A stretch of DNA of 64,000 bases, from positions 6,659-70,658 of the forward strand of contig JBPCJQ010000054.1 in assembly GCA_051005135.1 (NCBI GenBank), in the 5' to 3' direction. This DNA is from DATAQC01 sp051005135. GTDB taxonomy: Bacteria; Actinomycetota; Acidimicrobiia; Acidimicrobiales; AC-14. The notes beneath the pieces were generated by a model. The model worked only from the letters and a program-made list of their open reading frames with translations, was not told the origin of the DNA and ran no database searches. The position numbers were made by a program, and so were the translations under genes. Within the stretch, counting starts at the first letter, position 1; the number at the start of each line of letters is the position of its first letter. Positions 19,753-31,061 of the stretch are shown in pieces.

Positions 19753-21347
19753 GGCTGGGCGCCCATCTCGGCCAGGGTCGCTTCTATGTGGGGCCGCGAG
19801 ACGCCGGCTACCACCTCGAGCCGGCGCGGGCCGTCGAGGACGAAGGTGAAGCCGTCGATGGCCTTCTTGTCCCGGGCCATGAGGTCGACCAGCTCGCCCA
19901 CATCGGCGCCGGCGGGCAGGGTGGAGGCCAGGCCGTAGCCCTCCACCACGGCCACGTGCTCGGCCACGCGGTCGTCGTCGATGCGGCCCATGCGCCGGGC
20001 CAGCCGAGCCGCGAACACCAGACCCACCGCCACCGCCTCACCGTGGCGCAACCCGTAGTGGCCGGCCGTCTCCAGGGCATGGCCGAGGGTGTGGCCATAA
20101 TTCAACAATGCCCGGCTACGGCCCATCATCGCTGTCGGCTCTTCGCGCTCGTCGCCGGAGACGAACGATGCCTTGAGGGCAACGCAGTTGGCCACCTTCC
20201 GTGCCAGCGGCAGATCCTGCAGTTCTTCGTCGGTGAGGAAGTGGTACTTGGCCATCTCGCCCAGGCCGCTGCGGTACTCGGCGGGAGGCAGCGTGTCGAG
20301 CACCTCGGTGTCGCACAGCACGGCCGTCGGCTGCCAAAAGGCACCAACCAGGTTCTTGCCCTCGGGCAGGTTGACGGCGGTCTTGCCGCCGATGGCGGCG
20401 TCGACCTGGCCCAGCAGGGTGGTGGCCACGTTCACAACGGCTACGCCGCGGTGGAACAGGGCGGCAGCGAGGCCGGCGGTATCAGTGACCATACCGCCGC
20501 CCACCGCCACCACCACGTCGGCCCGCGTCAGGCCGAAACGGGCGAAGCCCCGGCACAGGTCTTCCACCGTCTCCAGGCACTTGGCTGCCTCGCCGTCGCT
20601 CACCATGAAGGTCTCCTGCTCGACGCCGGCGTCGACCCTCACGCCGACCGTTGGCGAGGTGACGATGGCTGCCCGCCGGGCGCCCACGGGCAGCACCTCC
20701 AGTAGCCGATGGCGGGCGCCAGGGCCGACGAGCACCGGATAGGAGCGGTTCCCCAGGTCGACGGTCACCCGGGCCAGGCCACCGTCGTCGGTGATCGTCG
20801 GGGTGGGTGGTGACCCAAGCTCTTCGAGGCCAGCATCCACCCGGTCGGCCACGGCTTCGGCGTCTAGCTCGTCGATGTCGACGACGAGATCTGCCACCTC
20901 GCCGTAGAGGGGGGCACGCTCGGTGGCGAGCCGGGCCAGCACCCCGGCGGCGTCGCCGTCGAGCAGGGGACGATGGGTGCCGGCCTTGACCCGGCCGGCA
21001 AGGGTCTGGGGCTGGGCCCGCAGCCACACCACCGGCCCCGCTTCCTCGAGGCGCTTGCGGTTGGCGGCGTCGAGCACCACGCCGCCAGCGGCAGCCACCA
21101 CGCAGGGGTTGGGAGCGGCCAGCGCCTCGGCCAGCACCTCGGCCTCCAGGCGCCGAAACGCAGGTTCGCCCTCGGTGGCCCAGATCTGGGCCACCGTGTG
21201 CCCGGTGCGAGCCTGGATCTCGGCGTCGCTGTCGAAGAGATCCCATCCCCGCCGCCGGGCCAGAGCCTGTCCCACCGTGGTCTTGCCCGCGCCCATCATC
21301 CCCACCAAGACGATGCGCGCCGGGTTAGAGGGAGCGAAGGTAGCCAT
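19749..21347 (-). CDS. aroKB: Shikimate kinase / 3-dehydroquinate synthase fusion
   Basis: One 532-aa polypeptide joins two shikimate-pathway enzymes. The kinase occupies about residues 1-175, with P-loop GMMGAGKT at 16-23 and DSDAEIQ and AAAGGVVL downstream. The synthase occupies about 190-532, with GGGMVTDTAGLAAA, GGKTAVNLPEGKNLVGAFWQ, and the metal-binding Glu and His in SGLGEMAKYHFL and NYGHTLGHALE. In many relatives aroK and aroB are adjacent separate genes. ATG 21347 lies within the end of aroC. The reading frame is continuous, so the fusion appears real. Confidence 0.93.
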   Translation of the reverse strand: MATFAPSNPARIVLVGMMGAGKTTVGQALARRRGWDLFDSDAEIQARTGHTVAQIWATEGEPAFRRLEAEVLAEALAAPNPCVVAAAGGVVLDAANRKRLEEAGPVVWLRAQPQTLAGRVKAGTHRPLLDGDAAGVLARLATERAPLYGEVADLVVDIDELDAEAVADRVDAGLEELGSPPTPTITDDGGLARVTVDLGNRSYPVLVGPGARHRLLEVLPVGARRAAIVTSPTVGVRVDAGVEQETFMVSDGEAAKCLETVEDLCRGFARFGLTRADVVVAVGGGMVTDTAGLAAALFHRGVAVVNVATTLLGQVDAAIGGKTAVNLPEGKNLVGAFWQPTAVLCDTEVLDTLPPAEYRSGLGEMAKYHFLTDEELQDLPLARKVANCVALKASFVSGDEREEPTAMMGRSRALLNYGHTLGHALETAGHYGLRHGEAVAVGLVFAARLARRMGRIDDDRVAEHVAVVEGYGLASTLPAGADVGELVDLMARDKKAIDGFTFVLDGPRRLEVVAGVSRPHIEATLAEMGAQP

Positions 21348-22476
21348 CGCGGTTGCGGACCGTCTCGGCCACCGAGTCGCCACCGAACTTGCGCAGCGCT
21401 TCGGAGGCGAGTACCAGCGCCATCTCGGTCTCCGCCACCACGCCCATGGCTGGCACCGCGGTGACGTCGGTACGCTCCTTGAACGAGACCACCTCCTCCT
21501 TGGTCTCGACGTCGACGGTCTTGAGCACAGGGCGGTTGAGGGTGGACAGGGGCTTCATGGCGGCACGGGCCACCACCAGTCCTCCGGTGCTCATGCCCCC
21601 TTCTATGCCGCCGGCCAGGGTGGAGCCCCGCCGGTAGACGCCGTCGGCCGCGTCCCACTGGATGGGGTCGTGGGCTTGGGAGCCCCGCCGCCCCGCAACC
21701 TCGAAGCCGTCGCCGATCTCCACGCCCTTCACCGCCGGGATGCTCAGCAGGGCCTGGGCCAGCAAGCCGTCGAGGCGACGGTCCCAGTGCACGTGGCTGC
21801 CCAGGCCGACGGGCACCCCGTAGCCGAGCACTTCGACCACACCGCCCAGCGAGTCGCCGTCGCGCGCCGCCGCCTTGATCTCGGCCACCATGGCGTCGGT
21901 GGCGTCGGCGTGGAAGCAGCGCACCTCCGACGCGTCGACGGTGTCGAGGTCGCCTGGCGCGGGCCGCTCCGCCAACTTGGACACCACCGGCCCCAGCGCC
22001 ACCACGTGGGACACCACTGCCATGTCGAGCTGGGCGAGCAGGGCCTTGGCCACCGCCCCTGCCGCCACGCGGGCCGCGGTCTCGCGAGCCGATGCCCGCT
22101 CCAGCACGTCACGAGCGTCGTCGAAGCCGTACTTCTGCATGCCGGCCAGGTCGGCGTGGCCGGGGCGGGGACGGGTGAGGGGCTTGTCGGTGCGGCCCGG
22201 GGCGGGGTCCATCTCCTGTTCCCACCTAGGCCACTCGGTGTTGGCGATTGTTATGGCCACCGGTGAACCCAGCGTGCGCCCGTGGCGGACGCCGCCGAGC
22301 AGGGTGAGCTCGTCGCGCTCGAATCGCATCCGGGGGCCCCGGCCGTAACCCAGGCGCCGCCGGGCCAGCTCACGCCCGATGTCGTCGAGGGTGATCTCCA
22401 GCCCCGCGGGCAGCCCCTCGACGATGACCACCAGTGCCCTCCCGTGGGACTCGCCGGCGGTCAAGAAGCGCAGCAT
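21325..22476 (-). CDS. aroC: Chorismate synthase
   Basis: Last step to chorismate, needing reduced FMN. 383 aa with MLRFLTAGESHG, RRRLGYGRGPRMRFERDE, RPGHADLAGMQKYGFDD and SARETAARVAAGAVAK, all family signatures. It begins 9 nt after the nucleotidyltransferase gene. A TAGATT hexamer stands 6 nt before the ATG and there is no Shine-Dalgarno, which suits a leaderless transcript starting here. Confidence 0.96.
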   Translation of the reverse strand: MLRFLTAGESHGRALVVIVEGLPAGLEITLDDIGRELARRRLGYGRGPRMRFERDELTLLGGVRHGRTLGSPVAITIANTEWPRWEQEMDPAPGRTDKPLTRPRPGHADLAGMQKYGFDDARDVLERASARETAARVAAGAVAKALLAQLDMAVVSHVVALGPVVSKLAERPAPGDLDTVDASEVRCFHADATDAMVAEIKAAARDGDSLGGVVEVLGYGVPVGLGSHVHWDRRLDGLLAQALLSIPAVKGVEIGDGFEVAGRRGSQAHDPIQWDAADGVYRRGSTLAGGIEGGMSTGGLVVARAAMKPLSTLNRPVLKTVDVETKEEVVSFKERTDVTAVPAMGVVAETEMALVLASEALRKFGGDSVAETVRNRDGYLRSL

Positions 22477-22482
22477 CAGCCA

Positions 22483-22488
22483 AATCTA
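22483..22488 (-). promoter_or_regulatory. Candidate -10 box giving leaderless aroC mRNA
   Basis: TAGATT on the minus strand ends 6 nt before the aroC ATG, the spacing typical of leaderless actinobacterial genes, and no ribosome-binding site is present. It overlaps the stop codon of the gene upstream. Sequence-only evidence. Confidence 0.35.
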
Positions 22489-22779
22489 CCGGCCGGTTCC
22501 GGCTGCAAGGATCTCTTCCACGAAGAACCGGGCCGCGGCGTCGAGTCGGTCACCGAACACATCCTCGGCAACGGCCAGCACCTCGGCCACCGCGGCGGCG
22601 ATGCGGTAGATGGCCATCTTGGGCTCGAACACGGCGTCGATGTCCCGGGTGACGCGTCGGGGAGCGTAGGTCAAGGCGATGGCGGCACCACCTACCACGT
22701 ACATCTCGCCCTGAAGCCCCTCGGCATGGAGTCGCCGCCCGAGGGCGGTCAAGGCGGCGATGATCTGTTGGCGGTCCAT
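22486..22779 (-). CDS. Small nucleotidyltransferase-like protein (DUF6036/AbiEii-like), possibly truncated
   Basis: A 97-aa protein with the nucleotidyltransferase signature YVVGGAAIALTYAPRRVTRDIDAVFEP (GG then D-x-D). This resembles DUF6036/AbiEii-type enzymes, some of which are toxins of toxin-antitoxin pairs. Members are usually longer; here the sequence ends soon after the second helix, so it may be a shortened copy. ATG 22779 directly abuts the TAG of the preceding gene. The pair interrupts the usual prepilin peptidase-aroC order. Confidence 0.7.
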   Translation of the reverse strand: MDRQQIIAALTALGRRLHAEGLQGEMYVVGGAAIALTYAPRRVTRDIDAVFEPKMAIYRIAAAVAEVLAVAEDVFGDRLDAAARFFVEEILAAGTGR

Positions 22780-23130
22780 CTAGCGACGCTGGAGCGAGCC
22801 CGACGAGATCATGATCCCCCGTCTGCGGAACGCTGCGGGGGACTCGGCGATGGCCATCGCCCGGAAGCCGGGGACCTCGCTCACGAACCAGAGGCGGTCG
22901 AGGAACCGTTCCGCATTGCAGGTCCACGACGGCCGCTCGACACCGTGGCGGACGGCGAGGTGCTCGCCAAGCGCACCAAGATAGGCGTCGTAGCGATCGT
23001 CTCCTGTGGGCCGCGGCGTGCGGGCCAGGGCCCTCTCGACCAGATCGGCGCGTGGCAGCAGCGACGCCTCGTCGAGGAGCTCCCGCACAGCCACGAAGAA
23101 GTCGTCGCCGGCATTGGTCCGCTCGGCCAC
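22780..23130 (-). CDS. Hypothetical protein paired with the nucleotidyltransferase, likely frameshifted at its N-terminus
   Basis: A 116-aa mainly helical protein from GTG 23130 (FFVAVRELLDEASLLPRADLVERAL, later RFLDRLWFVSEVPGFRAMA). Upstream in another frame, GTG 23198 opens a plausible N-terminus, SLREYLAANPPPDEAFTQ. A single extra base near 23140-23150 would join the two into one protein. Either there is a frameshift mutation or sequence error, or translation really begins at 23130. The gene pair has the layout of a two-gene toxin-antitoxin-like module, but no function is established. Confidence 0.55.
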   Translation of the reverse strand: MAERTNAGDDFFVAVRELLDEASLLPRADLVERALARTPRPTGDDRYDAYLGALGEHLAVRHGVERPSWTCNAERFLDRLWFVSEVPGFRAMAIAESPAAFRRRGIMISSGSLQRR

Positions 23131-23232
23131 CCCGGCAAGGATTGGGTGAACGCTTCGTCGGGCGGCGGGTTGGCGGCCAGGTACTCGCGCAGGCTCACCC
23201 GGCGACGGTAGCTTCAGCTGGCTCTTCAGCTC

Positions 23233-24003
23233 CTACTGGCTCAGCCACCAGTGCAGGAGAGGTTGGCCGAACAGGACGGCCAGGGCCGCACCACCGGCGA
23301 GGAACGGCCCGAACGAGACGTTGTCCTTGCGGTTGCGGCGGCCGAACAGCATCAGGCCGATGCCGATCACCGCTCCCAGGGCGAAGCCCAGGAACAGGCC
23401 GATAGCCACGTGGCCGAGGCTCAGCCAGCCGAGGAAGAGGCCGAGGATGAAGGCGAGGCGCACATCGCCGAAGCCCATGCCTTCAGGCGACACCAGATGC
23501 ACGACCAGTAGCAGCCCGAAGGCGATGCCTGCGCCCTCCAACGCCGACTCCAAAGGTGCCAGCTCGCCCTTCACCAGGGAGGCCAGGCCCAGCAGCGGAA
23601 GGGACAGGGCGATGGTGGGATAGACGATGTGGTTGGGAATCATCTGGCGCTCGAGATCGATCACGCTGATCGACACCAAGCAGGTGAAGAAGACCAGGAA
23701 CGCGGGCAGGGCGGCGTCGGCGCCGAGGCGCACGGCCAGGGCGGCGAACAGGGCGGCGGTGGCCACCTCGACGGCGGCATAGCGTACGGAGACGGCCTCA
23801 CCACATGCCGGGCAACGGCGCCTGACGAGCCAGGGCGCCACGGGGAGATGGTGGGAGCCAGCGGCGTCGAGGCAGTTGCGGCACTCGGCGCGCAGGGGTC
23901 GAACCGGCCGCTTCTGTGGTACCCGGTCGACGACCAGGTTGACGAACGTACCCGCGTACAACCCAACCGCGGCACACAAAAGGGCCAGCACCGCTGTGGT
24001 CAC
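23233..24003 (-). CDS. pilD: Prepilin peptidase / N-methyltransferase (A24)
   Basis: Inner-membrane aspartic protease that cleaves and methylates type IV prepilin-like proteins. 256 aa. The N-terminal cytoplasmic domain carries two CxxC pairs (Cys41/44 and Cys64/67). The catalytic aspartates are Asp116 (VIDLERQMIPN) and Asp180 (GMGFGDVRLAF), among about seven membrane helices. GTG 24003 lies 7 nt after the aroE stop. No pilin genes are nearby; placement between aroE and aroC is common in actinobacteria. Confidence 0.92.
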   Translation of the reverse strand: MTTAVLALLCAAVGLYAGTFVNLVVDRVPQKRPVRPLRAECRNCLDAAGSHHLPVAPWLVRRRCPACGEAVSVRYAAVEVATAALFAALAVRLGADAALPAFLVFFTCLVSISVIDLERQMIPNHIVYPTIALSLPLLGLASLVKGELAPLESALEGAGIAFGLLLVVHLVSPEGMGFGDVRLAFILGLFLGWLSLGHVAIGLFLGFALGAVIGIGLMLFGRRNRKDNVSFGPFLAGGAALAVLFGQPLLHWWLSQ

Positions 24004-24010
24004 TGGGAAA

Positions 24011-24901
24011 TCACTGCCGGGCCAGCTCGGCCAGGGCGGCGGCGGACATGGCCGCCAGAGGTGGGTCCTCGCCCGTCCACAGCCGGAAGGCGAGAGCCGC
24101 CTGGTGGATGAGCATTCCCAGGCCGTTCACCGCGGTGGCGCCCCGGGAGCGGGCCTCAGACACCAGTGGGGTCACCGCCGGGTTGTAGACCAGGTCGACC
24201 ACCAGTTGCCCAGGCCCTAGGGCATCGGCATCGATCAGTGGCAGCACCGGTACGCGGGTCTCCACTGTCGTTCCGTCGAGCGATCGGACCTCGGCCGCGG
24301 GTGCGGTGACATCAGCCATGCCTACCGGCGTGGCGTTCACCACCAGGTCGGCGTCGGCCGTGTCAGCGGCGGTGCCCACCCGGCCGATGGGGCCAGCGAG
24401 CGCAGCCACCGCCGCAGCCCGGCCCGCGGTGCGGTTGACCACCACCACCTCGGCCGCCCCTGCTCCGGCCAGGGCGGCCACCACCGCTCGGCCCGCCCCG
24501 CCCGCCCCCGCCACCAGGCAACGGCGGCCGGCGGGGTCGAACCCCTCGTCGGCCGCCAGAGCGCCGAGAAATCCCGCCCCGTCGGTGTTGTGGCCCTCCA
24601 GCACGTCGAGGGGGCGGCGCACAACGGTGTTCACCGCGCCCAGGGCCTCGGCCACGGAGGAGAGGCGGTCGACCGCGGCAACAACGTCGCCCTTGTGCGG
24701 CATGGTCACCGACAGGCCCTCGATGCCCAGACTGCGGACGGCGTCGATCGCCTGGCCGGCATGGCCGGTGCGCACCTCGAAGGCCAGGTACACCCAGTCG
24801 AGGCCGAGGGCGTGGAAGGCGGCGTTGTGCATGGCCGGCGACAGCGAGTGGCGCACGGGGTCTCCGATGACACCGGCCAGCCGGGTCCGGGCCCCCGGCA
24901 C
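24011..24901 (-). CDS. aroE: Shikimate dehydrogenase
   Basis: NADPH-dependent reduction of 3-dehydroshikimate. 296 aa with GVIGDPVRHSLSPAMHNAAF (shikimate site), VTMPHKGDVV with the catalytic Lys, GHNTDGAGFLGAL with the Asp, the nucleotide-binding GAGGAGRAV and VNGLGMLIHQAA. GTG 24901 begins 5 nt after the mltG stop. With aroC, aroKB and aroQ downstream it makes up most of the chorismate pathway. Confidence 0.95.
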   Translation of the reverse strand: MPGARTRLAGVIGDPVRHSLSPAMHNAAFHALGLDWVYLAFEVRTGHAGQAIDAVRSLGIEGLSVTMPHKGDVVAAVDRLSSVAEALGAVNTVVRRPLDVLEGHNTDGAGFLGALAADEGFDPAGRRCLVAGAGGAGRAVVAALAGAGAAEVVVVNRTAGRAAAVAALAGPIGRVGTAADTADADLVVNATPVGMADVTAPAAEVRSLDGTTVETRVPVLPLIDADALGPGQLVVDLVYNPAVTPLVSEARSRGATAVNGLGMLIHQAALAFRLWTGEDPPLAAMSAAALAELARQ

Positions 24902-24906
24902 CCAGC

Positions 24907-25998
24907 TCAGAGGAGGCCCTTGGCCTTGGCGTCGGCCTCGAGGCGGGCGAACTCGGCGTCGGTCGTGGCGAACGCATGCTTGCCGTTGGCATCCGACAGC
25001 ACGTAGTAGAGGTAGGACGACGGCGGGGGGTCGAGGGCAGCCTGCAGCGCCATCCGCCCGGGGCTGGCGATGGGCCCGGGCGGGAGCCCCTTGTTGGCGT
25101 AGGTGTTGTAGGGCGAGGCGATCCTGGTGTCGGCGTTGGGGCCCTGGGTGCTCAGGCGCTTGTTGGTGCCCAGGGCGTACTGGATGGTGGCATCGACCTG
25201 CAGGAGCATGCCCTTCTGGAGGCGGTTGTAGATGACCCGGGCGATCGGCGCCCGGTCCCCTTCAACCTTGGCCTCGCGCTCGACCATCGAGGCCACTATC
25301 ACCACCTGGTAGGGGCTCAGGTTGAGGCGAGCGGCCGCATCGGGCAGGCCGATCGAGGTGGCGAGCTCGTCGAAGGCGGTCACCATCCGGGTGAGCATCT
25401 TGGCCTCGTCCTCGTTACGATCGACGAAGTAGGTCTCGGGCAGGATGAGGCCCTCCAGGTTGTTGGACCCCGCCGGCTCGAACTGGGACCGGATGGTGCC
25501 GCTCTGGGCCGCGGCCAGGAACCGGTCGGCCGACCGGCCTGGGAGCGCACCCACCTTGGCCGCGATCTCTTTGAGGGTGAGGCCTTCGGGTACGGTGACC
25601 CGGTCGGTCTGGGTCTCGCTCGGTCGGGAAAGGACGTCGACGACGGCGGCCAGGTGCTGGTTGTGGTGGAACACGAAGTCACCGGCCTTGATGGAGTCGG
25701 CCCCCGTGAAGCGGGCGTAGTAGGAGAACACGGTGGCGTTGCGGATGACGCCCCGCCGTTGGAGGAGAGTGCCGATCTGGGCCGTGGACTGGCCGGGGGC
25801 GATGGTCACCCTGATCTCGTTTCCCGGCGGTCCCGAGGGGTTGACCTCGGCCCGCAACCACGCCGCCCCCAGGCCGCCGGCCACCACCATGGCGAGGAGC
25901 ACGACGAGGAGCACCATGGGCCAGCGCCGGCGCTGGCCGGTGTCGTAATGGTCGTCGAACTCGTCGTCTTCGAGGTCGTACGCCGTGTCGACGGTCAT
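24907..25998 (-). CDS. mltG: Endolytic peptidoglycan transglycosylase MltG
   Basis: Membrane-anchored enzyme that cuts nascent glycan strands. 363 aa: an acidic cytoplasmic N-terminus, one membrane helix at about residues 28-48, a LysM-like part (VPEGLTLKEIAAKVG), then the YceG core with VIVASMVEREAKVEGDR containing the catalytic Glu, and the conserved IYNRL, SPYNTYANKGLPPGPIASPG and FATTDAEFARL. ATG 25998 has GAGAGG upstream and overlaps the ruvX stop as ATGA. Confidence 0.95.
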   Translation of the reverse strand: MTVDTAYDLEDDEFDDHYDTGQRRRWPMVLLVVLLAMVVAGGLGAAWLRAEVNPSGPPGNEIRVTIAPGQSTAQIGTLLQRRGVIRNATVFSYYARFTGADSIKAGDFVFHHNQHLAAVVDVLSRPSETQTDRVTVPEGLTLKEIAAKVGALPGRSADRFLAAAQSGTIRSQFEPAGSNNLEGLILPETYFVDRNEDEAKMLTRMVTAFDELATSIGLPDAAARLNLSPYQVVIVASMVEREAKVEGDRAPIARVIYNRLQKGMLLQVDATIQYALGTNKRLSTQGPNADTRIASPYNTYANKGLPPGPIASPGRMALQAALDPPPSSYLYYVLSDANGKHAFATTDAEFARLEADAKAKGLL

Positions 25999-26507
25999 TC
26001 GGTCCTCTCTTTCGATTGGGCGTTGGAGCGGTCCAGCCACGATTGGAGCATGACTGCCGCCGCCCGCCCGTCCACCCGCCTGTGCCTGCTGGCGGCTTCG
26101 CCGCTCCCGGGCGGGGCTCCATCCCCGCCCTCCTCCGAGCGACGGGGACCCCTGCCCCGTCGCCGGCCGTGCTTGCTGACCCTGGATCTGGGCGTTCGCA
26201 GGGCGGCCACGGTGCTGAAACGCTCGTCGTGCAGCTCCACCGGCACGTCGAGCAGCGATCTCAGGGCGTCGGCCTCGGCGGTGGCCCATCGGGCCGCGGG
26301 ACCCAGGCTGGCGTCGAGCGACAAGGGCAATCCCACCACCACCAGCCCCGCACCCAGCGCCCCGATCACTTCGACCAGAGCGGCCCGGTCAGCGGCGTCG
26401 TCGCCGCTACGAGTGACGATGGTGTGGACAGTGGCTACCCGGCCGTCGCCGTCGCTCACCGCCACGCCGACCCGTCTGGTGCCGAGGTCGATGCCCACGA
26501 CCCTCAA
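25995..26507 (-). CDS. ruvX: RuvX/YqgF family Holliday junction resolvase-like protein
   Basis: RNase H-fold protein linked to pre-16S rRNA maturation. 170 aa from TTG 26507 (GAGG upstream). MRVVGIDLGTRRVGVAVSD carries the first catalytic Asp, VVVGLPLSLDASLG the middle motif, and DERFSTVAA the Glu. Between DERFSTVAALR and GRAAAVMLQSWL is a low-complexity Arg/Gly-rich stretch at about residues 104-143 where relatives have a short linker. The alaS-ruvX-mltG order is standard. Confidence 0.9.
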   Translation of the reverse strand: MRVVGIDLGTRRVGVAVSDGDGRVATVHTIVTRSGDDAADRAALVEVIGALGAGLVVVGLPLSLDASLGPAARWATAEADALRSLLDVPVELHDERFSTVAALRTPRSRVSKHGRRRGRGPRRSEEGGDGAPPGSGEAASRHRRVDGRAAAVMLQSWLDRSNAQSKERTE

Positions 26508-26522
26508 GACGCGACCCTCATC

Positions 26523-29150
<2,628 letters not shown>

Positions 29151-29172
29151 GGCTGGGTCCCAGCCTAGTGAA

Positions 29173-29415
29173 CTACCGGCGACCGGCCCTCTCGTCGGCG
29201 AGGAGATCGGCCTCGGCCTGGCGCATGGCGCGACGACCGTCGGCGACCGCGGCGCCGACGTCGTCGCAGAACCGGCGCACCGCTCGAGACCCTCGTGATG
29301 CCACCTGCGGAGGGCTGTATCGCGACACCGTCTGGCGTACCCGGCGTGCCACCCAGAACGACGAGCCCACGCCTGCGGCCATGCCGGTGGCCAGCCAGAA
29401 CAGGCGCCTGAACAC
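29173..29415 (-). CDS. DUF6167-like small membrane-anchored protein
   Basis: An 80-aa protein with one N-terminal hydrophobic segment (MFRRLFWLATGMAAGVGSSF) and a charged helical tail. A protein of this type lies between DUF948 and alaS in Streptomyces and relatives, and position and N-terminus match. Function unknown. GTG 29415 is 3 nt after the DUF948 stop. Confidence 0.75.
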   Translation of the reverse strand: MFRRLFWLATGMAAGVGSSFWVARRVRQTVSRYSPPQVASRGSRAVRRFCDDVGAAVADGRRAMRQAEADLLADERAGRR

Positions 29416-29418
29416 GGC

Positions 29419-29775
29419 TCAGGCCTTCCTGCGCAGGGCCTTGTAGGCCTTGACGCTGCCGGTCCCGAAGGCCAGCATCTTGATCACCGGGGCGGTGAAG
29501 GCCCGGTTGGCCAGGCGCGAGGCCGAGTCCACCCGGTTGGAGACAACATCGGCCCGCTCTAGGATCACGTCGGCCTTGCTGAGATCGGTGGAGGCCTGGT
29601 GGACTACGGCGTGGACGTCGGCCAGCAGGGGTAGGGCGGCGCCGCGCAGGTCATCGACGGTGCGCCGCATCTCTGCCATGGTTCGCATCATCGCTCCGAG
29701 AGCCAGGAGCAGCCCGACCACGCCGATGCCCAGGGCCACCGCGGCCACGACTGCCGCCACCTGCCCAGGTGTCAT
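29419..29775 (-). CDS. DUF948 domain-containing membrane protein
   Basis: 118 aa with an N-terminal membrane helix (about residues 7-30), then a long coiled-coil-like helix (MRRTVDDLRGAALPLLADV, STDLSKADVILERADVVSN) typical of DUF948, and a basic end. Function unknown; always found beside alaS in actinobacteria. The ATG overlaps the rarA stop as ATGA. Confidence 0.85.
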   Translation of the reverse strand: MTPGQVAAVVAAVALGIGVVGLLLALGAMMRTMAEMRRTVDDLRGAALPLLADVHAVVHQASTDLSKADVILERADVVSNRVDSASRLANRAFTAPVIKMLAFGTGSVKAYKALRRKA

Positions 29776-31061
29776 GTCTCGTGCCGCATCCGCTCGGCGA
29801 TCTCCTGTTCGGCGCCGTGGCCCGAAGGCTCGTAGTAGGTGTGGCCGGCCACCTCAGGTGGACGGTACTCCTGGGGGACCCAGCCGCGGGGGTCGTCGTG
29901 AGGATAGTCGTAGTCGGCCCCGTGGCCCAGAGCCCGTGCCCCGCGGTAGGAGGTATCCCGCAGGTGGGCGGGTACCCCTCCGGCGGGTCGGTCGCGGACG
30001 TCGGCCTGGGCCCGCCACAGGCCCTGGGCGCAGCGGTTGGACTTTGGGGCGGTGGCCAGGTGCACCACCGCCTGGGCCAGGTTGAGCGACGCCTCGGGCA
30101 GCCCCACCACCTCCACCGCCCGGGCCGCGGCGTCGGCCACCACCAGGGCGAGGGGATCGGCCATCCCCACGTCCTCGGAGGCGAGGATGACCATGCGCCG
30201 GGCGATGAAGCGGGCGTCCTCCCCCGCTTCCAGCATCCGGGCCAGCCAGTAGAGCCCGGCGTCGGGGTCCGAGCCCCGCAGGCTCTTGATGAACGCGGAG
30301 ACCACGTCGTAGTGCTCGTCGCGCTCGTAACGCAGGGCCCGGGCCGACAGCGCCGCCTCGGCATCGGGGAGGGTGACTCGTGGTGGCCCGCCTCGCTCGC
30401 GCGCCAAAGCGGCGGCCACTTCGAGGGCGTTGAGGGCAACCCTGGCGTCGCCGTCGGCCCGGTTCACCAGATGGTCGATGGCGTCGCCGTCGGCCGTCGC
30501 CCCCTCGGTGGCGAGCCCCCTGTCGAGGATGGTGCGTACCGCCGCCGGTTCGAGAGGTTCGAGGCGGAACAGGCTGGAGGGTGACAGCAGCGGGGCGTTG
30601 ACCTCGAAGTAGGGGTTCTCGGTGGTGGCGCCCACCAGCACCAGCAGGCCCTCCTCCACCCAGGGCAGGAGCACGTCCTGCTGGGAGCGGCTGAAGCGGT
30701 GGACCTCGTCGAGGAACAGGATCGTCCCCTGGCCGTGCTCGGCGAGCCGCCGGCGGGCCCGCTCGACCACCTCGCGGACGTCTTTGACCCCGGCGGTGAC
30801 GGCCGAGAGCGGCTCGAACGCCTTGGCCGTGGCCCCGGCGACGAGGCGGGCCATGGTGGTCTTGCCCGTGCCCGGCGGTCCCCACAGGATCAGCGACGAC
30901 AGGCGGTCGGCCTCGATGAGGCTGCGCAGGGGCCGGCCCGGTGCCAAGAGATGCTCCTGGCCCACCACCTCGTCGAGGCTGGCCGGCCGCAGGCGGGCCG
31001 CCAGCGGCGCGGTGGCCGCCAGGCGCTCCTGGAGCGCGGCCCCGAAGAGGTCGTCACCCAC
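29772..31061 (-). CDS. rarA: RarA/MgsA family AAA ATPase
   Basis: Clamp-loader-like ATPase acting at stalled replication forks. 429 aa from GTG 31061 (VGDDLFGAALQERLAATAPLA), overlapping the aspS end by 8 bp. RPASLDEVVGQEHLL, Walker A GPPGTGKTT, Walker B ILFLDEVHRF, sensor GATTENPYFEVN and the C-terminal DAGLYWLARMLEAGED and IARRMVILASEDVG blocks are all typical. The C-terminus extends in a Tyr/Asp/His-rich tail. Confidence 0.94.
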   Translation of the reverse strand: MGDDLFGAALQERLAATAPLAARLRPASLDEVVGQEHLLAPGRPLRSLIEADRLSSLILWGPPGTGKTTMARLVAGATAKAFEPLSAVTAGVKDVREVVERARRRLAEHGQGTILFLDEVHRFSRSQQDVLLPWVEEGLLVLVGATTENPYFEVNAPLLSPSSLFRLEPLEPAAVRTILDRGLATEGATADGDAIDHLVNRADGDARVALNALEVAAALARERGGPPRVTLPDAEAALSARALRYERDEHYDVVSAFIKSLRGSDPDAGLYWLARMLEAGEDARFIARRMVILASEDVGMADPLALVVADAAARAVEVVGLPEASLNLAQAVVHLATAPKSNRCAQGLWRAQADVRDRPAGGVPAHLRDTSYRGARALGHGADYDYPHDDPRGWVPQEYRPPEVAGHTYYEPSGHGAEQEIAERMRHET

